Below are positions 1-7,004 of a stretch of 58,780 nt of DNA, piece after piece (the stretch's first letter is position 1; the number at the start of each line of letters is the position of its first letter). The stretch is from Bacteroidales bacterium (GTDB lineage Bacteria > Bacteroidota > Bacteroidia > Bacteroidales > UBA932), in NCBI GenBank assembly GCA_017617715.1, contig JAFZVQ010000014.1, positions 1-58,780 on the forward strand, written 5' to 3'. Under the pieces are notes generated by a model, which was given only the letters and a program-made list of their open reading frames with translations, was not told where the DNA came from and ran no database searches. A program made the position numbers and the translations under genes.

Positions 1-2
1 CC

Positions 3-1850
3 ATGAAAATCGTCAACGGGGAGGTGCCCGAAAACCTCAAGAACCGCAAGGTCTTCTCGCTCGATATGGGCGCCCTCATTGCAGGCGCCAAATACCAGGG
101 CGAGTTCGAAGAGCGGCTCAAGGGCGTGGTCAAGGAGGTGGTCGATTCCGACGGCGAGATCATCCTCTTCATAGACGAAATCCACACCCTGGTGGGTGCA
201 GGGCGCTCATCAGGCGCGATGGATGCGTCCAACATCCTCAAGCCTGCCCTGGCGCGCGGCGAGCTGCGCACCATCGGCAGCACCACCCTGGACGAGTACC
301 AGAAGTATTTCGAGCAGGACAAGGCCCTGGAGCGCCGTTTCCAGAAGGTGATGGTGGACGAGCCATCGCCCGCCGAGAGTATCGCCATCCTGCGTGGCCT
401 GAAGGAGCGCTATGAGACCCACCACAAGGTCAGCATCGAGGACGACGCCCTGATCGCGGCCGTGAATCTCAGCCACCGCTACATCAGCAACAGGTTCCTG
501 CCCGACAAGGCCATCGACCTCGTGGACGAGGCGGCGAGCAAGCTGCGTCTGGAGATGAATTCGGTGCCCGAACCCATCGACGACCTCAATGCCCGCATCC
601 GCCAGCTCGAGATCGAGAAGGAGGCTATCAAGCGAGAGGGCACCTCCCTGAAATCCGAGAAGCTCGACACCGAACTTGACGAAGCCAAGAAGCAGAAGGC
701 TGAGCTGGAGGCCCGCTGGAACGAGGAGAAGGGCATAATCACCGAGCTCAACAACCTCCGTCAGCAGATAGAGGACCTCAAGCGCGAGGCCGCTGCGGCT
801 GAGCGCTCAGGCGACTACGGCCGCGTGGCGGAGATACGCTACGGCAAGCTGGCGGGCGCGCAGCAGCGCCTTTCCGAGCTCACGGCAAAGCAGGCTGCAA
901 TAAAGGATCCTATTATCACAGAATCGGTTACCCCCACCGACATAGCTGAAATAGTGGCCCGCTGGACCGGCATCCCCGTGAACCGTATGCTGGAGAGCGA
1001 GAAGGAGAAGCTCCTGCGTATGGAGTCCCAGCTCCACAAGCGCGTGGTGGGCCAGGACAAGGCCATCGAGGCCGTCTCCGACGCCGTGCGCCGTTCGCGT
1101 GCGGGCCTGAGCAATGAGCACCGTCCCATCGGCAGCTTCCTCTTCCTCGGCACCACCGGCGTGGGCAAGACAGAGCTGGCGAAGGCCCTGGCGGAGTTCC
1201 TGTTCAACGATGAATCCATGATGACCCGTATCGACATGAGCGAGTACCAGGAGGCCCACACCGTGTCGCGTCTGGTCGGCGCGCCTCCGGGATACGTGGG
1301 ATACGACGAAGGCGGCCAGCTCACCGAGGCCGTGCGGCGCAAGCCCTACTCCGTGGTGCTGCTCGACGAGATTGAGAAGGCCCACACCGACGTGTTCAAC
1401 ATCCTTCTCCAGGTGCTGGACGACGGCCGTCTCACCGACAACAAAGGCCGCACCGTGGATTTCAAGAACACCATCCTGATCATGACCTCCAACCTCAAGG
1501 AGGAGGAGCTCCGCCTCCGCATGCGGCCCGAGTTCATCAACAGGATAGACGAGATAGTGAAGTTCGATGCCCTCACCCGCGACAACATCCGGGAGATAGT
1601 CCGCATCCAGATGAGCCTGCTGCAGAAGAAGCTCGAAGACGACAACGTGTCCCTGCAGTACACCCCTGCGTTCGAGGACTATGCCGTCGAGAACGGCTAC
1701 GACCCCGACTTCGGCGCCCGCCCCGTGAAGCGCCTCATCCAGCGCGAGCTGGTGAACCGCCTCGCCCGCGAGATCCTCGAGGGCCGCATCCACAAAGGTT
1801 CCGCCATCACCGTCGACGCCACCCCCTCCGGCATCATCGTCCGCCAGTAG
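3..1850 (+). CDS. clpB: ClpB disaggregase, 3' part (5' end outside window)
   Basis: Hexameric AAA+ chaperone that, with DnaK in the cytoplasm, pulls polypeptides out of aggregates. The window opens inside the first ATPase domain: the Met at base 3 is an internal residue of the family motif M-x-I-V-N-G-x-V-P, so the N-domain and first Walker A lie upstream. Visible in order are the D1 Walker B (LFIDEIH, about residue 55), the D1 arginine-finger region (ALERRFQKV), the coiled-coil middle domain (about 195-310), the D2 Walker A ([10 protein letters not shown], about 383), the D2 Walker B ([11 protein letters not shown]), the sensor-1 MTSN and the D2 RPEFINRID. Between MTSN and RPEF only about ten residues remain where the family normally has 35-40, an apparent in-frame deletion of 25-30 residues. 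Identity is certain; whether the copy is fully functional is not. Confidence 0.96.
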   Translation: MKIVNGEVPENLKNRKVFSLDMGALIAGAKYQGEFEERLKGVVKEVVDSDGEIILFIDEIHTLVGAGRSSGAMDASNILKPALARGELRTIGSTTLDEYQKYFEQDKALERRFQKVMVDEPSPAESIAILRGLKERYETHHKVSIEDDALIAAVNLSHRYISNRFLPDKAIDLVDEAASKLRLEMNSVPEPIDDLNARIRQLEIEKEAIKREGTSLKSEKLDTELDEAKKQKAELEARWNEEKGIITELNNLRQQIEDLKREAAAAERSGDYGRVAEIRYGKLAGAQQRLSELTAKQAAIKDPIITESVTPTDIAEIVARWTGIPVNRMLESEKEKLLRMESQLHKRVVGQDKAIEAVSDAVRRSRAGLSNEHRPIGSFLFLGTTGVGKTELAKALAEFLFNDESMMTRIDMSEYQEAHTVSRLVGAPPGYVGYDEGGQLTEAVRRKPYSVVLLDEIEKAHTDVFNILLQVLDDGRLTDNKGRTVDFKNTILIMTSNLKEEELRLRMRPEFINRIDEIVKFDALTRDNIREIVRIQMSLLQKKLEDDNVSLQYTPAFEDYAVENGYDPDFGARPVKRLIQRELVNRLAREILEGRIHKGSAITVDATPSGIIVRQ

Positions 1851-1865
1851 CAGAGGCCCGGATGA

Positions 1866-2336
1866 TTAATTGCCGAAACGCCAGATCATGCCGATGGCAT
1901 AAGTGATGGCGCGGAAGGTGTAGTTGGGCGTGTAGGTGGAGAAATCGAGGGTGAAACTCTTGCCGAAGTCGAAGGCGAGGCCGTTCTTGCCGCCCCATGC
2001 GAAGCCTTCGGTGTAGGTGTCGTAGCCGAACATCAGGCCGGTGTGCGGATAGACCTTGAAGCCCCTGGGACCTATGGCGAGGCCGATTTCCGGCACGGCG
2101 AACACTCCGAACTGCTTTGCCACCGGGAGGAAGTAGGTGTAGGCTTCAGCGCCCACGCCCACGGACAGGAACTTATCCCTGTTGTAGTTGCGGAAGCCTC
2201 CGACGACTCCGGCGCCGACGTCGTTTGCATTATTGAAGTTGATACTGATTCCTGCATAGGGTACGGTAGTCCTCTGGGCCGATGCTCCGATGCACAGTGC
2301 AAACGCGGCAACCAATGTGATCAATAATTTCTTCAT
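1866..2336 (-). CDS. small secreted outer-membrane beta-barrel protein
   Basis: A 156-residue protein starting with a clear Sec signal peptide (MKKLLITLVAAFALCIGASA, cleavage near AQR). The rest consists of short alternating hydrophobic strands rich in Gly, Tyr and Phe (for example VGVGAEAYTYFLP and IGLAIGPRGFKVYPHTGLMFGYD) and ends in a strand closing with Phe-Gly-Asn, as in small outer-membrane barrels of Bacteroidetes. No enzymatic motif is visible. It converges on clpB with a 15-nt gap and is divergent from the SGNH hydrolase, each gene having its own TATATTTG box in the shared intergenic region. The exact function is unknown; a porin-family or OmpA-barrel-like structural role is the best guess. 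Confidence 0.8.
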   Translation of the reverse strand: MKKLLITLVAAFALCIGASAQRTTVPYAGISINFNNANDVGAGVVGGFRNYNRDKFLSVGVGAEAYTYFLPVAKQFGVFAVPEIGLAIGPRGFKVYPHTGLMFGYDTYTEGFAWGGKNGLAFDFGKSFTLDFSTYTPNYTFRAITYAIGMIWRFGN

Positions 2337-2357
2337 CTCTTCTTAAGTTACTTTTCG

Positions 2358-2365
2358 CAAATATA
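2358..2365 (-). promoter_or_regulatory. Bacteroidetes -7 box (TATATTTG) for the barrel gene
   Basis: On the minus strand these bases read TATATTTG, a match to TAnnTTTG. The box lies 21 nt upstream of the ATG at 2336, giving a leader of about 17 nt. No strong -33 TTTG is visible. It is one half of a divergent pair with the box at 2368-2375. Confidence 0.6.
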
Positions 2366-2367
2366 GA

Positions 2368-2375
2368 TATATTTG
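2368..2375 (+). promoter_or_regulatory. Bacteroidetes -7 box (TATATTTG) for the SGNH hydrolase
   Basis: TATATTTG matches TAnnTTTG and lies 18 nt before the ATG at 2394. The minus-strand box at 2358-2365 is only two bases away, so polymerases firing left and right would compete for overlapping DNA. Confidence 0.6.
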
Positions 2376-2393
2376 TGGAAACTACACTGCATC

Positions 2394-3500
2394 ATGAAAA
2401 AGACTCTGTTTGTTGTTCTGTTCGTCGCGGCATGGATTGTGTCTTCCGCCGCAAGCAAAGTTGAGTATGTCTACACCGAAGCTTCGGACCTCACCCTGGT
2501 GGGCAAGCTGATGCCCGGCAAGACCGCCAACCCCTACCACAGGGTGGACACCACTCTCTACAAAGGCTTCACCAAGCGCGAGAACCAGCTCGTCCGCATG
2601 ACCTCCGGCATGGCCTGCGCTTTCAAGACCGACACACGGAGCATCAGCATCCTGACCAGCTACGGCCACATGGACGATCCGGTCAATACGAATATTATCT
2701 CCGCCCGCGGCTACGACCTCTATGTCCGAGAAGGCGGCAAATGGAAATGGGCAGCCTCGGGCGTGACCGGCCGGAGCAAGCTGGCAGAGCCGTTCACCCT
2801 TATCAGCAACATGGACGGTTCAGAGCATGAATTCCTGCTGTATTTCCCTCTCTACAGCGAGGAATACTCCATCAAGATAGGCGTGGAAAAGGGATCCGCC
2901 ATCAAGGCTGCCGGGAATCCGTTCCGCCACCGCATAGCCATCTGGGGCTCCAGCTACACCCACGGCTCCAGCACCACGCGCGCAGGCATGGCCTATCCGG
3001 CGCAGTTCTCCCGCGCCACCGGCCTGCAGATGCTTTCGCTCGGCTGCAGCGGCCGCTGCCTGCTCCAGGACTACTACTGCGACGTGCTCGTGGACGTGGA
3101 TGCCGACGCCTTCGTGTTCGATGCCTTCTCCAATCCCCAGGCGGACATGATACGCGAGCGCCTGCTGCCCTTCATCGACAGGATGGTGGCCGCCCACCCC
3201 GGCAAGCCGCTTATTTTCCAGCAGACCATCTACCGCGAAAAGCGCAATTTCAACGTGGCCGAAGAAAAGAAGGAACAGGCCAAGATGGACATGGCCGAAT
3301 CAATTCTCAAAGAGTTGAAGGCCAGCCCGGAAGGCCGCAAGAAATACAAGGACGTCTATTACATCAAGCCCGAGGCCTGCCCCGCCAGCCACGAAGCCTC
3401 AGTGGACGGCGTCCACCCCGACAATTACGGCTACACCCTCTGGGCCAGGTCCGTCGAGAAGCCCATACTAAGGATACTCCGTAAATACGGGATACGCTGA
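2394..3500 (+). CDS. secreted SGNH/GDSL-type hydrolase
   Basis: A 368-residue protein with signal peptide MKKTLFVVLFVAAWIVSSAA. The open frame extends upstream to a TTG at 2373, but that codon lies within the -7 box, so the ATG at 2394 is preferred. An N-terminal beta-rich region (about 25-170) precedes an SGNH hydrolase core. Block I with the probable nucleophile serine is IWGSSYTHGSS (about 183-193), and the C-terminal catalytic Asp-His is in VDGVHPDNYGY near residue 345. Such enzymes remove acyl groups from glycans or lipids in the periplasm or on the surface. It is followed 43 nt later by a co-directional GH20 gene, so a deacetylase-type role in amino-sugar glycan breakdown is plausible but inferred. 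Confidence 0.85.
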   Translation: MKKTLFVVLFVAAWIVSSAASKVEYVYTEASDLTLVGKLMPGKTANPYHRVDTTLYKGFTKRENQLVRMTSGMACAFKTDTRSISILTSYGHMDDPVNTNIISARGYDLYVREGGKWKWAASGVTGRSKLAEPFTLISNMDGSEHEFLLYFPLYSEEYSIKIGVEKGSAIKAAGNPFRHRIAIWGSSYTHGSSTTRAGMAYPAQFSRATGLQMLSLGCSGRCLLQDYYCDVLVDVDADAFVFDAFSNPQADMIRERLLPFIDRMVAAHPGKPLIFQQTIYREKRNFNVAEEKKEQAKMDMAESILKELKASPEGRKKYKDVYYIKPEACPASHEASVDGVHPDNYGYTLWARSVEKPILRILRKYGIR

Positions 3501-3543
3501 CAATTAACGCCTTGGTAAAAGATGGTTTAAATGAGATTTAAAT

Positions 3544-5658
3544 ATGGGAATCAAGCATTTCATTGCCGTAGCGGCGGCCGCCCTGCTTGCCCTGGCGGCC
3601 TCTGCTGAAGGAGTATCCCCCAGGATAATAATCCCGCAAGTCAAATCCTACACCCTTTCCGAAGGCAGCATTGTTCTGGAAAAGGGCGCCGCTTTCAGCA
3701 TCTCGGCAACCGATGCAAAAGAAGACCTCTCTGGTTTCAAGGCGTATCTCGAAACCTGCGACTTGTCTCTCATTCCTGCCGCCAAGGGCGGTCCGAAGCC
3801 GGTAGTCCGGTTCAAGATAGGGCCGAAGGCTCTCAAAAATGCTCCCAAGGATGCTTATTCCATGGTCATTGGCCGTAAGGACATCAGCATCTGCGCAGCA
3901 GAAATCAGCGGCGCCTTCTATGCCGTGCAGTCCCTTATAAAGATGACGGCTGCCAGCCCCGGGCGCCGGCTCGCCTGTTGCAGGATCGACGACGCCCCGC
4001 GATTCTCCCACCGCGGACTGATGTTTGACGTGGTCCGCCATTTCCACGGGAAAGATTTTATTCTCAAGCAGTTGGACGCAATGGCCCTGCTTGGGATGAA
4101 CAAGCTGCACTTCCATCTCACCGACAATGAAGCATGGCGCCTCGATCTTGAATGTGCTCCTGAAATGGTCCGGAAGGCCGCTTTCGGTGACAGCAAATGG
4201 TTCAACACCATTTTTCCGGGGAGGCCCCTCACTCTCGCGGATGCCCCTGAAGGCTACGTCCCCGGCTCCGTCTATGACGACGGGGCCATCTATGGCGGTT
4301 ATTATTCCAAGGATGACATCAGGGAAATAATAGCCTATGCGGCTGCAAGGAATATTGATGTAATACCCGAAATAGAACTGCCCGGACACAATCTGGCCCT
4401 GCTTCATGTCCATCCGGAGTTTTTCTGTGACGGAGAGCACATGGTCCCTGATGTCTTCTGCGCCGGGAAGGAAGCTCCTTTCGTGTTTTTCGAAAAGGTG
4501 CTGGAAGAGGTGATGGATCTTTTTCCTTCCCGCTACATCCATATCGGCGGAGATGAGGCCTCGAAAGACAACTGGTCGGTCTGCAGCCGGTGCGCAGAAA
4601 GGATGCATTCAGAGGGTCTCAAGGATGTTTTCGAGCTCCAGAGCTATTGCATCAGACGCATGGAAAAGTTGATAAATGCGCACGGCAAGCGACTGATTGG
4701 CTGGGATGAGATACTGGAGGGCGGCCTGTCCGGGAACGCCACGGTGATGTCCTGGCGGGGCACGGCCGGCGGGGTGAAAGCTATCAGCATGGCGCACGAC
4801 GTCATCATGAGTCCGAATACTTATTACTACCTGGATTATGGTCAGGATGCTCCATACAAGGAGCCGCTTGCATTCAGGACCTACCTTCCGCTGGACGTTG
4901 TCTATGGCTATGAACCGGAAGCAGATATCGAGGCTTTGTACGGAGGGGAACTCTCCCAGGAAACACGGGCCAGGATTCTCGGAGTCCAGGGCAACCTGTG
5001 GTCGGAGTGCGTCGTCTCCGACAGCCATTTCGAATATATGCTCTATCCACGCGCTTTCGCCATTGCAGAGACCGGATGGTCGCCGAAGGGCTCAAAGGAT
5101 TATGAAACTTTCCGGGAAAATGCTATAATACTGTCCCGCATTTTCAATGAAAAAGGCATCACTACCTTCGACCTCACAGGCGAAGCCGGGGAAAGACGGG
5201 AAGCCAGGAACGAAATTAGCCGTATCACCCGTTCCGCAAAAGCGGTGATGCGCACCGGAAACGGCAAGGAGACGGATGCGTCCGTGCTGGTGGACGGCTA
5301 TCTCGGCGGATGGGCCCTCAAGGGGTCGGATTTATGGGTAAAAATACCCAAATCGGAGATAACCATCGATGTCGACCTCGGTTCGGCAATGGACATTCAT
5401 TACATCGGAGCTGAATTCGCAGACCACAATGCCAGGCGCTGTCGCGCACCGCAGGATACAGAATTCACCACCTCGGTGGATGGCATAAACTACGTCCCTG
5501 CGCAGGTCCCGCAACTGAGGATCGACGAAAGCAGCACGTCCTTTGCAATCCGCACCGCCGGCGGCACCGTCTCGACCCGCGCCCGATACATACGCCTTCG
5601 CTTCAACCTCGGCAGCGAGAAGGTCAACACCTATATCAGCGAGGTGATAGTCAATTAA
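3544..5658 (+). CDS. GH20 beta-N-acetylhexosaminidase with C-terminal discoidin-like domain
   Basis: A 704-residue secreted enzyme releasing terminal beta-linked GlcNAc or GalNAc. Signal peptide at 1-21. The GH20b-type N-terminal domain spans about 28-140 and the TIM barrel about 150-505. The barrel begins RFSHRGLMFDVVRHF and carries the diagnostic NKLHFHLTDNEAWRL and the catalytic Asp337-Glu338 pair in HIGGDEA. Family members use substrate-assisted catalysis. The C-terminal part (about 560-704) has the beta-sandwich pattern of an F5/8 type C (discoidin-like) carbohydrate-binding domain, ending YIRLRFNLGSEKVNTYISEVIVN. No consensus promoter is obvious in the 43-nt gap upstream, so co-transcription with the SGNH hydrolase is likely. 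Host glycans or peptidoglycan are possible substrates. Confidence 0.94.
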   Translation: MGIKHFIAVAAAALLALAASAEGVSPRIIIPQVKSYTLSEGSIVLEKGAAFSISATDAKEDLSGFKAYLETCDLSLIPAAKGGPKPVVRFKIGPKALKNAPKDAYSMVIGRKDISICAAEISGAFYAVQSLIKMTAASPGRRLACCRIDDAPRFSHRGLMFDVVRHFHGKDFILKQLDAMALLGMNKLHFHLTDNEAWRLDLECAPEMVRKAAFGDSKWFNTIFPGRPLTLADAPEGYVPGSVYDDGAIYGGYYSKDDIREIIAYAAARNIDVIPEIELPGHNLALLHVHPEFFCDGEHMVPDVFCAGKEAPFVFFEKVLEEVMDLFPSRYIHIGGDEASKDNWSVCSRCAERMHSEGLKDVFELQSYCIRRMEKLINAHGKRLIGWDEILEGGLSGNATVMSWRGTAGGVKAISMAHDVIMSPNTYYYLDYGQDAPYKEPLAFRTYLPLDVVYGYEPEADIEALYGGELSQETRARILGVQGNLWSECVVSDSHFEYMLYPRAFAIAETGWSPKGSKDYETFRENAIILSRIFNEKGITTFDLTGEAGERREARNEISRITRSAKAVMRTGNGKETDASVLVDGYLGGWALKGSDLWVKIPKSEITIDVDLGSAMDIHYIGAEFADHNARRCRAPQDTEFTTSVDGINYVPAQVPQLRIDESSTSFAIRTAGGTVSTRARYIRLRFNLGSEKVNTYISEVIVN

Positions 5659-5663
5659 GGGCT

Positions 5664-5698
5664 GTCATCCTGAGGAGTGCGAAGCACGACGAAGGATC
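5664..5698. repeat. dispersed intergenic repeat, copy 1
   Basis: A 35-bp element beginning GTCATCCTGAG with an internal short hairpin GTGC-GAA-GCAC and ending CGAAGGATC. A near-identical copy is at 37689-37723. It lies between the convergent GH20 and phosphodiesterase genes and is followed by a run of nine G (5699-5707). Function unknown. Confidence 0.75.
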
Positions 5699-5707
5699 GG
5701 GGGGGGG

Positions 5708-6574
5708 CTATTTCCGGACGGGGAGTTTCCCTTCGTCGATAAACCCGCAGGCGGCGCGGGGAATGTCGGTGCAGATGTAATCTGCCTCCAGATAGTAGGA
5801 CAGCATCATCTCGGCCTCCGTGCCGTTCGGCCAGAGGTTGATGACCATGCCGTCCTTGTGGGCCTTGCGCATGTCTTCCAGCGTTGTGCGGGCGCGGTGG
5901 CAGGCCATGCGCTTCGTGCCGATGTCGGCGGCGATCGCGCGCGTCTCCGCCGTGTTGCCCTTGGATGTGATAAACATGACCTCCACATCCGGATGGTGCT
6001 TCCTCAGATACTTGAGCACGCGGGTGTCGAATGAGGAGAAGATGTATGTGGATGCGTCAGGACGGGCTTTGGAGATGGAGGCATAGACGTCTTCCGCATA
6101 AATCGCGAGCACGTCTTCGGGATACAGGTCCTCGCGCGTGGTCTTCATTTCGAATTCGACATAGCAGCCGGGATATTTGCTGAAGAGCGCCAGGACTTCA
6201 TCCAGCGTGGGGATGGTGTTGCCTTTCCTGGTGCGAAGGGCGCGCACCTCGCTGAAAGTCATCTTCTCCAGGGTGCCCTCGGCATCGACCATGCGGGACA
6301 CTTCAAAGTCGTGCATGATCACGTATCTGCCGTCGGCGGTGCGGTGGATATCCAGTTCGAAACCGGTGATACCGGCCTGCAGGGCCGTCTCGAATGCGGG
6401 CAGGGTGTTCTCGTCCGCCTCGAAGCGCCCGCCCCTGTGCGCCACGAGGCGCACCTCGCGCTGCTCCTTTTCCTGCGCCCCCGCTTCCGCCGGGCTGATG
6501 AATACCGATAATACGCCAAGCGCAAGGACAATCAGTGCCCCTGCATGGCTCCTGTGTGTAAATAAGTTCAGCAT
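5708..6574 (-). CDS. secreted glycerophosphodiester phosphodiesterase
   Basis: Hydrolyses glycerophosphodiesters to sn-glycerol 3-phosphate and an alcohol. The open frame reaches 6772, but the only start giving a signal peptide is the ATG at 6574, just downstream of a TATATTTG box; the upstream extension is not coding-like. The 288-residue protein has a signal peptide at about 1-33, then the GDPD signature: His46-Arg-Gly-Gly, Glu55-Asn56-Thr, Glu73-Leu-Asp75 and His88-Asp. These are the metal-binding and catalytic residues of the PLC-like TIM-barrel fold. The end (YICTDIPRAA) matches the usual TDxP motif. It is a single-gene unit, but it lies near two loci full of other phosphodiesterases. 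Confidence 0.93.
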   Translation of the reverse strand: MLNLFTHRSHAGALIVLALGVLSVFISPAEAGAQEKEQREVRLVAHRGGRFEADENTLPAFETALQAGITGFELDIHRTADGRYVIMHDFEVSRMVDAEGTLEKMTFSEVRALRTRKGNTIPTLDEVLALFSKYPGCYVEFEMKTTREDLYPEDVLAIYAEDVYASISKARPDASTYIFSSFDTRVLKYLRKHHPDVEVMFITSKGNTAETRAIAADIGTKRMACHRARTTLEDMRKAHKDGMVINLWPNGTEAEMMLSYYLEADYICTDIPRAACGFIDEGKLPVRK

Positions 6575-6581
6575 AACTCTG

Positions 6582-6589
6582 CAAATATA
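6582..6589 (-). promoter_or_regulatory. -7 box (TATATTTG) abutting the phosphodiesterase start
   Basis: The minus strand reads TATATTTG with its last G only 7 nt before the ATG at 6574. If transcription starts about 5 nt past the box, the mRNA has almost no leader. Confidence 0.55.
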
Positions 6590-6680
6590 GAAGAAATGAT
6601 GCAAACAAAGGAAGAATAGTTGCAAAAATCCTCGGCAGTAATGGTGTCCTTTGCATATAAATATAGAACACGGACACACA

Positions 6681-6827
6681 ATGTACAAAGACTCATCAAA
6701 TTCAACGTATCGCACACCGCTCGCAGAAGTGGTTCCCATCTGCGCCGGGAGCATGCTTGCAGCATCTGACATGGTTGGTGTGAACGCCAGCCTTGAAGAC
6801 TATGAAGTCATTGATCTTTGCGAATAA
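6681..6827 (+). CDS. small peptide ORF A (48 aa), first of a tandem pair
   Basis: A 48-residue ORF, Y-R-T-P near the N-terminus, then a hydrophobic stretch ending MLAAS, then an acidic tail closing EDYEVIDLCE. I do not recognise a named family. It aligns with three other small ORFs of this window (6840, 27924, 54009): all have an aromatic residue shortly before a Pro, then 13-14 residues, then [A/C]-A-S, then an acidic, aromatic-containing end. It is not a classical signal peptide: the hydrophobic part is broken and lacks the Lys-rich start. Only 12 nt separate it from the next ORF of exactly the same length. Translation is supported by the conserved pattern, not by any match I can run. Confidence 0.6.
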   Translation: MYKDSSNSTYRTPLAEVVPICAGSMLAASDMVGVNASLEDYEVIDLCE

Positions 6828-6839
6828 AAACACTTGGGT

Positions 6840-6986
6840 ATGAATAAAAAAACTAATTCTCAATCCTTTTACAGCGCACCGCAGGTGAAGGTGACCTTCA
6901 TCCACGCTGACCTTATGTTCGCGGCATCCCAGACTCAATACGGAGCCTCACGCGAAAGCTATGATTCCATTGACTTTTTTGAATAA
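6840..6986 (+). CDS. small peptide ORF B (48 aa), paralogue of ORF A
   Basis: A 48-residue ORF starting MNKKTNSQ, with Y-S-A-P at 11-14, MFAAS at 26-30 and C-terminus SYDSIDFFE. It has the same length as ORF A. Shared positions include Pro then 13 residues then AAS, and the tail [D/S]Y[E/D]xIDxxE, which indicates tandem duplication followed by divergence. The stop codon is 18 nt before the ATG of the fimbrillin-like lipoprotein at 7005, so co-transcription and possibly translational coupling are likely. No function is known to me; candidates are a secreted or processed peptide, a regulator of the lipoprotein, or a substrate of an export system. Confidence 0.62.
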   Translation: MNKKTNSQSFYSAPQVKVTFIHADLMFAASQTQYGASRESYDSIDFFE

Positions 6987-7004
6987 TAAAAAACAACACC
7001 AAAT

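Noticed and set aside
807-1793. 328-codon frame opposite clpB
   Set aside because: Antisense shadow of a highly conserved gene.
5699-5707. Run of nine G as a possible phase-variation tract
   Set aside because: It lies just outside the phosphodiesterase stop codon and after the GH20 gene, so length changes would not alter either reading frame.
6646-6653. GTCCTTTG as a -7 box for the tandem peptide ORFs
   Set aside because: Two of the five fixed positions differ from TAnnTTTG and the TTG upstream is badly spaced; the real promoter of this unit is unclear.
6575-6772. N-terminal extension of the glycerophosphodiesterase frame
   Set aside because: It would put 66 residues before the signal peptide and read through the -7 box; the ATG at 6574 fits better.
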